A DNA stretch of 64,000 nucleotides, taken from assembly GCA_010092695.1 (NCBI GenBank), contig JAADJJ010000001.1, positions 4,030,001 through 4,094,000 of the forward strand. Reading direction: 5' to 3'. Each line of letters begins with the position of its first letter. The first letter of the stretch is position 1. Below, piece by piece: positions 6,826-15,035 of this stretch. The notes beneath the pieces were generated by a model. The model was not told where the DNA came from and did no database searches. It worked only from the letters and a program-made list of their open reading frames with translations. The position numbers were made by a program, and so were the translations under genes. The stretch comes from Enterobacteriaceae bacterium 4M9. Lineage in GTDB: Bacteria; Pseudomonadota; Gammaproteobacteria; Enterobacterales; Enterobacteriaceae.

Positions 6826-8694
6826 ATGGGCACATCTGCCACCCCCAATATTTTTGACTTTTTTGTGCGTATCGATCCTTTTGACAAACTCCCCAAAAAC
6901 GTGGTCGAAAGCATCGCCAATGCGGTCAAAGTCAAATACTTAGTCAAAGGGGAAACTATCAGCTTTAGCGCTCTGTGCGAGCAACGCTACCTCTACATCA
7001 TCCGTACTGGCGCTATTGAACAGCTCTGTGCCAACGGCGAGCTTCGCGCCCGGCTGGGCCAGGACGATCAGTTTGGTTTTACTTTTCTGGCTCCCCTGTC
7101 CAACATGGAAGACGGATATCAGGCAAAAGCGATTGAAGACTCTCTGCTGTATTTGATTCCCCATGCAAAGCTCAAACTGGTGAGCCAGGCACACCCTGAA
7201 TTTGCCGATTACTTCGCGGCCCAGGCAAATGTGCGGCTCAGTTCAGCCGTGAAATACGTTTGTCGTAAAGAAGAGAAAGGACTGTTTTTTCGCACCGTGG
7301 GGGAAATTTGCAGCGAAAACATCACAATTGTTAAAGAGAGTGATTCCATACGCAGTGTGGCGCAGGCCATGTGTGGTAAACAACGCAGCTCTTGCGCCGT
7401 GGTCATGAAAGAGGGAGAAATCATTGGGTTAGTCACCGACCGTGATATGACACAGTCCGTCGTTGCCGCAGACAGGGATATTAGTGCCTCCATCGCCAGC
7501 GTAATGACCCCCAACCCCGTGTTGATTGAAGAAGATGCGAAAGTCATTCAGGCTATTTCTCTGATGCTGCAATACAATATTAGCTGTCTGCCGGTGTTAC
7601 ATGGCAAGCAGGTCAAGGGGCTACTGACCACCTCGCATCTGGTACACAACCACCGTACCCAATCACTTTTTCTGATTCAAAAGATCAAATACGCAAGCTC
7701 TCTCAACGCCCTTGCAGCCCTGAAAGAAGAGCGCCAGACCATCTTCCAGGCACTGGTTGAAAGTGGTGTCAGCGTGGATATCCAGGGGCGGGTGATGTCG
7801 ATGATCATGGACGCTTTTACGCGACGCATCATTCAACTCAATGAGGAGCTGCTTGGCCCTCCTCCGTGCGAATATGCGTGGCTGGTCGCGGGTTCTCATG
7901 CGCGCAACGAAGTACATATGCTATCCGACCAGGATAGCGCCATTGTGCTATCTGACCAGGCGACAGAAAGCTGCAAAGCCTATTTTCTTCAGTTTGCTAT
8001 GCGCGTATGTAATGGCCTTGCCGCATGTGGCTATCCCCTTTGTGACGGGAAATATATGGCGGCATCGCCTAAATGGTGCCAACCCGTGCGCCAATGGAAA
8101 GAGTATTACCAAAAATGGGTTGCCAGCCCGGAATACAATAAACTACTGAGCATCAGTGTGTTTCTTGAGATGCGCACGGTCTACGGCAACCGTGAACTCG
8201 TTGACAGCATCCAGCAGCACCTGCATGAATGTATTCAGAAAAGCACAAAGTTTATTCCCTCGCTGGTACGAGACGCCATTGAAACACAGCCACCGCTTGG
8301 GATCTTCAACCATCTGGTCCTTGAAAAGGGCGGCCTGCATAGCAACACCCTTAATATAAAAAAATACGCGCTCAACCTGATTATTGATCTCGCCCGTATT
8401 TTTAGCCTGAAGGCAGGCGGTTCACTGAATGGCACAGAAGAACGTTTTCATTACGCTGCCCAGCACGGCACCTTATCCAAAGACAGTGCTGAAAATATTA
8501 TCGGAGCCTGGCGGTTTATTACCCAGGTACGTTTTCGCCACCAGCTGAATGCCATTTTGTCGGGTCAAACGCCCGATAATCATATTGCCCCAGATAACTT
8601 CAGCAGCTTTGAACGCAAACACCTTAAAGACGCATTCAAAATCATCAGCGAATTACAGGACATTGCCAAACTTAAGTTTCTCAAAGGCGTATGA
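6826..8694 (+). CDS. Cyclic-nucleotide-like/CBS/DUF294 putative nucleotidyltransferase
   Basis: A 622-residue multidomain protein. Order seen: a cNMP-binding-like jelly-roll (about residues 15-130), a pair of CBS domains (about 160-275, with VVMKEGEIIGLVTDRDM and CLPVLHGKQVKGLLT), a DUF294 nucleotidyltransferase-like domain with GSHARNE and SDQDSAIVL (about 353-372), and the DUF294_C substrate-binding-like domain. DUF294 proteins resemble the GlnD uridylyltransferase head, but targets are unknown for this type. The start at 6826 is chosen because GAGG lies 6 bases before the ATG. Its last codon overlaps the start of an exonuclease gene (ATGA), so the two products are made together. CBS and cNMP domains point to regulation by adenine nucleotides or a related ligand. 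Confidence 0.85.
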   Translation: MGTSATPNIFDFFVRIDPFDKLPKNVVESIANAVKVKYLVKGETISFSALCEQRYLYIIRTGAIEQLCANGELRARLGQDDQFGFTFLAPLSNMEDGYQAKAIEDSLLYLIPHAKLKLVSQAHPEFADYFAAQANVRLSSAVKYVCRKEEKGLFFRTVGEICSENITIVKESDSIRSVAQAMCGKQRSSCAVVMKEGEIIGLVTDRDMTQSVVAADRDISASIASVMTPNPVLIEEDAKVIQAISLMLQYNISCLPVLHGKQVKGLLTTSHLVHNHRTQSLFLIQKIKYASSLNALAALKEERQTIFQALVESGVSVDIQGRVMSMIMDAFTRRIIQLNEELLGPPPCEYAWLVAGSHARNEVHMLSDQDSAIVLSDQATESCKAYFLQFAMRVCNGLAACGYPLCDGKYMAASPKWCQPVRQWKEYYQKWVASPEYNKLLSISVFLEMRTVYGNRELVDSIQQHLHECIQKSTKFIPSLVRDAIETQPPLGIFNHLVLEKGGLHSNTLNIKKYALNLIIDLARIFSLKAGGSLNGTEERFHYAAQHGTLSKDSAENIIGAWRFITQVRFRHQLNAILSGQTPDNHIAPDNFSSFERKHLKDAFKIISELQDIAKLKFLKGV

Positions 8695-9416
8695 GTATGC
8701 TTAAACACTGGCTTAAATACTGGAAAACACCGCCTACACAAGAGGCGCTACGCGCTTCGATTGTCCCTGAACCAACATGGCCGCACGCCCTGAAAAACTA
8801 TTTGCAGCACCCTTTGCCAGATGAGAGCCAACCCCTTTCGTCTCAGCACTTTGTTGCTCTGGATTTTGAAACGACGGGACTTAACGCGAACGTCGATAAG
8901 ATTCTGTCAATTGGTATGGTTGATTTCACATTTGAGAGTATCAATATTGCCAGTTCAGCAGAAATTTATATCAATCACAGCGAGTTTATCAGAGCAGAAA
9001 CGGCGCAAATTAATGGTCTGACGCCACAGGCTTTGGCGCAAGGGCTGACAATAACAGAAGGCATGAACCGTCTACTGGAAAACATACAAAATAAGATAGT
9101 GCTCGCGCACGGCAGTGGTATTGAGAAAGCGTTTATTCACGCCTATTTTACCAGTCAGTATAACATCGGCTCACTGCCCGCTTATTTTATCGATACCTTA
9201 CAGATTGAAAAACAGCTCAGCTATGCCGGAAAAAGTGGCAACCATCAGAGCTATCAACTGGACGACCTGCGCCGCCATTATCAACTCCCCGGGTATCTGT
9301 CACATTCAGCCACAAGTGATGCACTGGCCTGCGCTGAACTGTTCCTGGTGCAGAGTAAAAAGCTTGATATGTTACCTGGCATGAGCCATCGCCAGCTAAT
9401 GCAACTCTTACGTTAG
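8691..9416 (+). CDS. DnaQ-like 3'-5' exonuclease family protein
   Basis: A 241-residue DEDDh exonuclease-type protein. The ExoI motif is FVALDFETTGLNANVD (about residues 51-66), and the ExoIII motif is HSATSDALACAELF near the C-terminus, giving the final His and Asp. ExoII appears as LAHGSGIEKAF rather than the usual AHNAxFD, so the middle metal-binding Asp is not obvious. Activity against nucleic acid is plausible but unproven. The ATG overlaps the stop of the DUF294 gene. Such exonuclease-DUF294 pairs recur in gammaproteobacteria, which suggests a joint role, but I know of no defined function. It is convergent with yadE. Confidence 0.8.
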   Translation: MSMLKHWLKYWKTPPTQEALRASIVPEPTWPHALKNYLQHPLPDESQPLSSQHFVALDFETTGLNANVDKILSIGMVDFTFESINIASSAEIYINHSEFIRAETAQINGLTPQALAQGLTITEGMNRLLENIQNKIVLAHGSGIEKAFIHAYFTSQYNIGSLPAYFIDTLQIEKQLSYAGKSGNHQSYQLDDLRRHYQLPGYLSHSATSDALACAELFLVQSKKLDMLPGMSHRQLMQLLR

Positions 9417-9472
9417 CCTGGCGCTGACGGTCATCATACGGCCTGGGCCGGTAAATGCTTACCAACCAGGCG

Positions 9473-10726
9473 CTAACCCTGCGGCTGATTGGTAATAAGC
9501 CGCGCCATCGTCTCAAGTGAATCGGTGCGCAAAATATACAGCCGCTTGAGCGCAAACGGATTATCCCCCGGCTTTACCTTGCCGCGCACCGTTGTCACCG
9601 CCAGATGAAACCCTGCCGCCTGCGCTGCCTGCATGGCTCGCGGGTTGTAGCCGCCAAACGGATAGGAGAGATACCAGACGTGAGGCGTAAACTGCTGGAG
9701 GTCGCGCCGTGAGCGTCGGAAGTCAAACAACACATTGTGCTCGCTTCGGCTCAGTAACACTGGCCGCCCGGCGGCATCGACTCGGTGTAAAAAGTGCGTG
9801 TGGGACTGGAGATCAAATACGTCCTGAATGTCTTTAAGCTCCGAGAGGCTCATAAATTGTAATCGCGTCGGGTCCCAGCGCTGCGGCCAGCGTTTGATGC
9901 GTGATGAGATGATAAACGCCGTCGCCTTAAAGCCATTTTGCCGCAGCACCGGCCAGGCATAGCGCCACACCGACTTCAGCCCATCATCAAACGTAATCGC
10001 CACCGCCCGTCCCGGCAGATTAATGCGATTATAGAGATAATCTTCAAGCTGATAGAGCGTGATAGTGGTGTAACCCTGGTCACTCAGCCAGGCCATCTGG
10101 TTGCTGAATGCGCGCACTGAGGTGGTAGTTGAGGTGTGGCGAAAACGCGTGTTCTCTTCGTCACGCAGAATATGATGATACGTCAGTACCGGCACACCAC
10201 TGTCTTCCTGCGCGTCCAGCCCGCTTACCCAGGCCAGGCGCTCACCGATGCGTATCTGAAACCAGGTCTGATTAAGCCGGTCTTTAAGTCTGCTGGAGAC
10301 CGGATAGCGCAGGTTATTGGCCAGCGTGCCGACGCGCTCGCTTTTCACATCTGGCGCGCTGTACATCGGCGTTGCTTTTATGGTCACCAGGTTCTGGTTA
10401 CTGAGCGGTTTGTTTAAATCGCCAAGCCTGTCCTCCACCCGCCTCTTGCCCTGAACGTCGGTTAACCGACTGCGCTCGATAAAGCCGGTGCCGTTACCAA
10501 AGCGGAATTCATAATAGTCAGAGGATACCGGCACCACGGCCAGTAGTTGCCCGGCTTCAATATCACCGACAAAAACGATGTTATCTGCAACTTGCGCCCG
10601 CACCGGCGCCGTCTCGCTCACCTGCATATAGCGTGCGGCTGGAGGATGTTCATCAAGCAAATCGGCCTGCGCACTGGCGCAGAACAACACAAACAGGACC
10701 AAACCACGAAAGGCGTATGAAAACAT
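9473..10726 (-). CDS. yadE: Polysaccharide deacetylase family protein YadE
   Basis: A 417-residue secreted or periplasmic protein with signal peptide (LVLFVLFCASAQA). The N-terminal half (to about residue 165) resembles tandem SH3-type modules; the C-terminal half is a NodB-type polysaccharide deacetylase domain with PVLTYHHI, AITFDDGLKSVW (metal-binding Asp-Asp), LQSHTHFLH (metal-binding His) and YPFGGYN. It is the orthologue of E. coli YadE, whose substrate is not established. In E. coli panD lies on the far side of yadE; here the exonuclease pair and the pectin cluster lie there instead, marking the left border of the conserved region. Confidence 0.88.
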   Translation of the reverse strand: MFSYAFRGLVLFVLFCASAQADLLDEHPPAARYMQVSETAPVRAQVADNIVFVGDIEAGQLLAVVPVSSDYYEFRFGNGTGFIERSRLTDVQGKRRVEDRLGDLNKPLSNQNLVTIKATPMYSAPDVKSERVGTLANNLRYPVSSRLKDRLNQTWFQIRIGERLAWVSGLDAQEDSGVPVLTYHHILRDEENTRFRHTSTTTSVRAFSNQMAWLSDQGYTTITLYQLEDYLYNRINLPGRAVAITFDDGLKSVWRYAWPVLRQNGFKATAFIISSRIKRWPQRWDPTRLQFMSLSELKDIQDVFDLQSHTHFLHRVDAAGRPVLLSRSEHNVLFDFRRSRRDLQQFTPHVWYLSYPFGGYNPRAMQAAQAAGFHLAVTTVRGKVKPGDNPFALKRLYILRTDSLETMARLITNQPQG

Positions 10727-10895
10727 AATGAGGGTAAGCGACTGAACCAGGGAGCCTTTATTCTGGCAGATCGCCGCAGGAGCGCAAACAGCAGCGAAGC
10801 AGCCTTGCCGCTATGCGCACGTTTTTTAGACAAACTGAGGTTGAAGGAGGCGTTTCACGCGCTGGCGCTGCCCGCACGGCACAAGCGAGCGCCTG

Positions 10896-11342
10896 TTAGC
10901 CTGCATCCAGCCAGTCCGGCAAAATCAGCCGGAACGGCGGATTTTTCTGCTGCTGGTGCCAGAGGCTGGTCACGGTATCATCACTGCTTGCCACAATAGT
11001 GTCGCGAAAAGCGGCACTGCTATGCGTATCGCGCAGCGCCAGCATTTGCGCCAGCAGCGCAACATTAAAACCCGCAATCACTTCACAATGTTCATGCTTG
11101 TGGCTAAGTAGCGACGCCGCGCGGTAAGGCGCGGCACCGATGGTATCCGTCAAAAAAATGACGCCATCGCCGCCGTCCACCTCATGCAGGGCATCGCACA
11201 TCATACGACTGAGCATGTTGGTGCTCTGCCCAGGTAAATACTCCACAGCACGACAGTGCGCCAGCGGCCCGATCTGCTTTTCCAGCAACGCCAGCGTGTC
11301 ATGTGCAAGACAGCCGTGTGCGGCAATAACCCATCCCAGCAT
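10896..11342 (-). CDS. yadI: Putative PTS EIIA component YadI
   Basis: The 148-residue protein is a mannose/fructose-type (EIIA-Man fold) phosphotransferase domain. The phosphorylated His is expected at His9 in VIAAHGCLA, and GDGVIFLTDTIGAAPYRAA is the conserved core block. Length matches E. coli YadI (146). There is no neighbouring EIIB/C/D gene, so the sugar, if any, is unknown. The gene lies between yadE and yadH as in E. coli. Confidence 0.87.
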   Translation of the reverse strand: MLGWVIAAHGCLAHDTLALLEKQIGPLAHCRAVEYLPGQSTNMLSRMMCDALHEVDGGDGVIFLTDTIGAAPYRAASLLSHKHEHCEVIAGFNVALLAQMLALRDTHSSAAFRDTIVASSDDTVTSLWHQQQKNPPFRLILPDWLDAG

Positions 11343-11445
11343 TGTGCCAGCGCCTGCGTTAAGAATAATAAAGGCAGTTTACGCATCGGCTGATTCGCCA
11401 TGCTGATTTCCGTCAAACCACCTGGATTATTCTCAAGCCTGCGGG

Positions 11446-12216
11446 TTAGCTACGTAGCCCACGCCCGCGCTGTATCAGATACCAGCATAGCGAATAAAAG
11501 ACCGCGATAAACACTACCAGCACGCCGACAGTCAGCGTCAGAGGCACATCGTGTATGCCCAGAAAGCCGTAGCGAAAACCGCTAATCATGTACACGATAG
11601 GGTTGAGCTTTGACAGTGCCTGCCAGAACGGCGGCAGCAGCGTCAGTGAATAGAACACGCCGCCGAGATAGGTCAGTGGCGTCAGCACAAACGTGGGAAT
11701 GAGGCTGATGTCGTCAAAGGTTTTGGCAAACACCGCATTCAGCAGCCCCGCAAGCGAGAACAGCACCGCAGTGAGCAGTAACGTCAGTGCGACAAACAGC
11801 CATGAATGTACCTGAAACGGCACAAACAGCAGCGAAATCACCGTTACCATAATGCCCACGCACACGCCGCGCGCCACGCCGCCACCGACGTAACCGGCAA
11901 TGATTACGTGCGTCGGCACCGGCGCAACCAGCAGTTCTTCAATGTTGCGCTGGAATTTGGCACTGAAGAACGACGAGGCGACGTTGGCGTATGCGTTGGT
12001 GATCACCGCCATCATAATCAGGCCAGGCACGATAAACTGCATATAGCTAAAGCCGTGCATTTCACCGATGCGTGAGCCAATCAGGTTACCGAAGATGATG
12101 AAGTACAGCGTCATGGTGATAACGGGCGGCACCAGCGTTTGCACCCAGATACGCATAAAGCGGTGAATTTCTTTCTCCCAGATACTTTTCAGGGCAATCC
12201 AGTAAAGCTGCATCAT
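11446..12216 (-). CDS. yadH: ABC transporter permease YadH
   Basis: A 256-residue ABC-2 type inner-membrane permease with about six hydrophobic segments and the characteristic stretch SFFSAKFQRNIEELLVAPVP ahead of the middle helices. It pairs with the ATPase YadG, whose stop overlaps its ATG by four bases. Length equals E. coli YadH. ABC-2 systems export drugs, polysaccharide or lipid; the substrate of this one is not known. Confidence 0.92.
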   Translation of the reverse strand: MMQLYWIALKSIWEKEIHRFMRIWVQTLVPPVITMTLYFIIFGNLIGSRIGEMHGFSYMQFIVPGLIMMAVITNAYANVASSFFSAKFQRNIEELLVAPVPTHVIIAGYVGGGVARGVCVGIMVTVISLLFVPFQVHSWLFVALTLLLTAVLFSLAGLLNAVFAKTFDDISLIPTFVLTPLTYLGGVFYSLTLLPPFWQALSKLNPIVYMISGFRYGFLGIHDVPLTLTVGVLVVFIAVFYSLCWYLIQRGRGLRS

Positions 12217-13139
12217 GCCGGCTCTCCTTTTTTCTCATGCACCAGCGTGACAAACAGCTCTTCCAGACGGTTCGCTTTGTTACGCATACTCAATACCTGA
12301 ATGCCCTGCGCGCTCAACTGGCCGAACAGGCTGTTAATGCCCTGCTCGCGCAGTACTTCCACCTCAAGGGTTGACGTATCAATCAGTCGGTACTGGTAGC
12401 CGTCAAGTTTCGGCAGCGGGCTTTTTGCCGCCAGATCGAGAATAAAGGTTTCGGATTTAAGCTTGGACAGCAGCGCCTTCATGGAGGTGTTTTCCACCAG
12501 CTCGCCGTGCTGAATGATGCCGATATTGCGACACAGCATTTCAGCTTCTTCCAGGTAGTGCGTGGTGAGAATAATGGTGGTGCCGCGATCGTTAAGCTCT
12601 TTGAGGAAGGTCCACATGGAGCGGCGCAGTTCGATATCCACGCCCGCGGTCGGTTCGTCGAGAATCAGCAGTTTTGGCTCATGCATCAATGCCCGGGCAA
12701 TCATCAGGCGGCGCTTCATGCCACCGGAAAGCATACGCGCGCGTTCGTTACGCTTGCCCCACAAATCAAGCTGGTTAAGGTATTTCTCGCTGCGCTCCAG
12801 CGCATCACGCTTGGGCACGCCGTAGTAGCCCGCCTGGTTGACGACTATCTGCGCCACCGTTTCAAACGGATTAAAGTTAAATTCCTGCGGTACCAGCCCA
12901 AGCTGGCGCTTGGCATTGACCACATCCTTATCCAGCGAATAACCAAAAACCTTCACGTTGCCCGCACTTTTGTTTACCAGCGAGCTGATAATGCCAATTG
13001 TGGTGGATTTGCCCGCGCCATTTGGCCCGAGCAGGGCGTAAAAATCACCGGCCTCCACCTGCAAATCAATGCCACGCAGCGCCTGAACGCCGCCGGGGTA
13101 GGTTTTGGTCAGTTTCTCCAGTTCCAGTGCATATGTCAT
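12213..13139 (-). CDS. yadG: ABC transporter ATP-binding protein YadG
   Basis: The 308-residue ATPase shows Walker A GPNGAGKST (residues 38-46), signature LSGGMKRR (137-144), Walker B LLILDEPTAGVD (157-168) and the H-loop TTHY. It energises the YadH permease, whose gene follows with a four-base overlap. Length and sequence match E. coli YadG. The promoter should lie in the 212-base divergent interval before can. Confidence 0.93.
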   Translation of the reverse strand: MTYALELEKLTKTYPGGVQALRGIDLQVEAGDFYALLGPNGAGKSTTIGIISSLVNKSAGNVKVFGYSLDKDVVNAKRQLGLVPQEFNFNPFETVAQIVVNQAGYYGVPKRDALERSEKYLNQLDLWGKRNERARMLSGGMKRRLMIARALMHEPKLLILDEPTAGVDIELRRSMWTFLKELNDRGTTIILTTHYLEEAEMLCRNIGIIQHGELVENTSMKALLSKLKSETFILDLAAKSPLPKLDGYQYRLIDTSTLEVEVLREQGINSLFGQLSAQGIQVLSMRNKANRLEELFVTLVHEKKGEPA

Positions 13140-13351
13140 AGATGATGAGTAGCCTTTTAGTTATCACTCTGTGCCCTGAACGCATCTGTCCATTCAAGGC
13201 GGCAGCCCCAGAAATACAGGAGGCCGAGGTATTTTAGCACCGCCACCGGTCAACCTCTGTTAGCCGAAGAATGCATAGCAGGTTTAAAAAAAAGTTGAGT
13301 TGCCCTATATTACCCCAACGCACTAATCCGGTTACAGGTTGTTAACCACTC

Positions 13352-14014
13352 ATGAAAGATATCGAAACACTCATCAGCAATAATAAACTCTGGTCTACAT
13401 TGCTGGTGGAAGAGGATCCCGGCTTCTTTGAGCAGCTGGCGCAGGCCCAAAAGCCGCGCTTTCTATGGATTGGTTGTTCCGACAGTCGTGTTCCCGCTGA
13501 ACGCCTGACGGGCCTGGAGCCTGGTGAGCTGTTTGTTCACCGTAATGTGGCAAACCTGGTCATTCACACCGACCTTAACTGCCTGTCTGTGGTGCAGTAC
13601 GCGGTGGACGTGCTGGAAGTTGAGCACATTATCATCTGCGGCCACTACGGCTGCGGCGGTGTACAGGCGGCAGTCACCAATCCTGAACTTGGCCTGATTA
13701 ACAACTGGCTGCTGCACATTCGCGATATCTGGTTTAAGCACAGCACGCTGCTGGGCGAGCTGCCGCAGGAGCAGCGCATGGATACGCTGTGCGAGCTTAA
13801 CGTCATGGAGCAGGTGTACAACCTCGGCCACTCCACGATTATGCAGTCAGCGTGGAAACGCGGTCAGAAGGTGAGCGTGCACGGCTGGGTTTACGGTATT
13901 CACGACGGCCTGCTGCGCGACCTGGACGTTACCGCCACCAGCCGTGAAACGCTGGAGCAGCAGTATCGCAACGGCATGTCCAACCTTAAGCGCGTGCATC
14001 ACAACCATAAATAA
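13352..14014 (+). CDS. can: Beta-class carbonic anhydrase Can
   Basis: Can interconverts CO2 and bicarbonate in the cytoplasm, supplying bicarbonate to carboxylases. All four zinc-site residues are at the E. coli positions: Cys42 and Asp44 in GCSDSR, His98 and Cys101 in CGHYGCGG; Arg46, which pairs with Asp44, is present. The length of 220 residues matches the family. It is divergent from yadG and convergent with hpt, as in E. coli. Confidence 0.97.
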   Translation: MKDIETLISNNKLWSTLLVEEDPGFFEQLAQAQKPRFLWIGCSDSRVPAERLTGLEPGELFVHRNVANLVIHTDLNCLSVVQYAVDVLEVEHIIICGHYGCGGVQAAVTNPELGLINNWLLHIRDIWFKHSTLLGELPQEQRMDTLCELNVMEQVYNLGHSTIMQSAWKRGQKVSVHGWVYGIHDGLLRDLDVTATSRETLEQQYRNGMSNLKRVHHNHK

Positions 14015-14015
14015 G

Positions 14016-14039
14016 AAAAGGGGGCATCGCCCCCTTTTT
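14016..14039. terminator. Bidirectional terminator between can and hpt
   Basis: A 10-bp stem AAAAGGGGGC/GCCCCCTTTT with loop ATC (14016-14025 with 14029-14038) has an A-run on one side and a T-run on the other, so it can end transcripts from both convergent genes. Confidence 0.9.
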
Positions 14040-14052
14040 CACATCTGTTGCT

Positions 14053-14589
14053 TTATTCGTCCAGCAAAACCACTTTGCCCACGTAAGGCAGATGGCGATA
14101 GCGCTGTGCGTAGTCAATACCGTAGCCCACAACGAACTCGTCCGGGATAGTGAAGCCCACAAACTCCACGGTAACGTCGACTTCACGGCGCTCCGGTTTA
14201 TCCAGCAGCGTACAGATAGCCAGTGATTTTGGCTCGCGCAGGCGCAGGATCTCACGCACGCGGCTCAGCGTATTGCCGGAGTCGATGATATCTTCAACGA
14301 TAAGCACATCCTTGCCACGGATGTCTTCATCCAGATCCTTGAGGATTTTCACATCGCGGGTGGTCGACATACCGCTGCCGTAGCTTGAGGCCGTCATAAA
14401 GTCGACTTCATGACTCACCTGCACTTCGCGGCACAGATCCGCCATGAACATAAAAGATCCGCGCAGCAGTCCCACCAGCACCATATCGCTGCCGCTGTCG
14501 CGATAGCGCTCGGTTATCTCTTTGCCCAGTTCTGCAATGCGTGCTTTGATGTCCGCTTCTGGGATCATCACTTCTACAGTATGTTTCAT
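14053..14589 (-). CDS. hpt: Hypoxanthine phosphoribosyltransferase
   Basis: Hpt makes IMP from hypoxanthine and PRPP in purine salvage. The PRPP-binding motif VLIVEDIIDSGNTL and the flexible-loop block TASSYGSGMSTTRDVKIL are present, and the C-terminus GYGIDYAQRYRHLPYVGKV matches the enteric protein. I start at the ATG at 14589 (MKHTVEVMIPE, 178 residues as in E. coli) and not at 14604, which would add MRYQR with no family support. Confidence 0.96.
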   Translation of the reverse strand: MKHTVEVMIPEADIKARIAELGKEITERYRDSGSDMVLVGLLRGSFMFMADLCREVQVSHEVDFMTASSYGSGMSTTRDVKILKDLDEDIRGKDVLIVEDIIDSGNTLSRVREILRLREPKSLAICTLLDKPERREVDVTVEFVGFTIPDEFVVGYGIDYAQRYRHLPYVGKVVLLDE

Positions 14590-15035
14590 TCTCTGGTATC
14601 TCACTGATGATAATCAGCTATTTCACGCCTGATGCTGCAACAGCGCCGTTTTCAGGCCCGTTGCGTCAAGCGTGAGAACAACGAAAGCACGCGAGTATAG
14701 CAGTATCGGCCACAGGAATAAAAAAGCCTGGCGCCGCGCGGATGCAAGGGATTAATGATGCCCACCCTGGTCGTAAACCGGTTAGTCCCGGATTTTTGCA
14801 GAATAAAATATGTCAGGTCAGAGCCTTAGGCTGCACCAGAAAACGCCATATTCCCTACTTTTAATAAGACATTAGCGAAGCGGTTTGTTGTAAAAGACAA
14901 AAATTACCAACCAACGTTTATTTCGTCATTGCCCGTTTCTTCCTTCGTTATGCTCTCCAAAGCTCTTTTTGTGACAATGATCACAGTTGTTAATAACTAT
15001 AATTAGTTGCTACTAAAAAACACTGAGTGTAATGA
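14590..15035. other. Divergent hpt/gcd regulatory interval
   Basis: This 446-base interval has no convincing gene. It must contain both promoters. The clear element is a perfect CRP site near its right end (listed separately). The middle, around 14720-14880, shows no recognisable repeat or element. Confidence 0.5.
14970..14985. promoter_or_regulatory. CRP-binding site upstream of gcd
   Basis: TGTGACAATGATCACA is an exact match to the CRP core TGTGA-N6-TCACA. It lies about 50 bases before the gcd start, overlapping where the promoter must be. In E. coli, cAMP-CRP represses gcd, which agrees with this placement. Confidence 0.75.
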
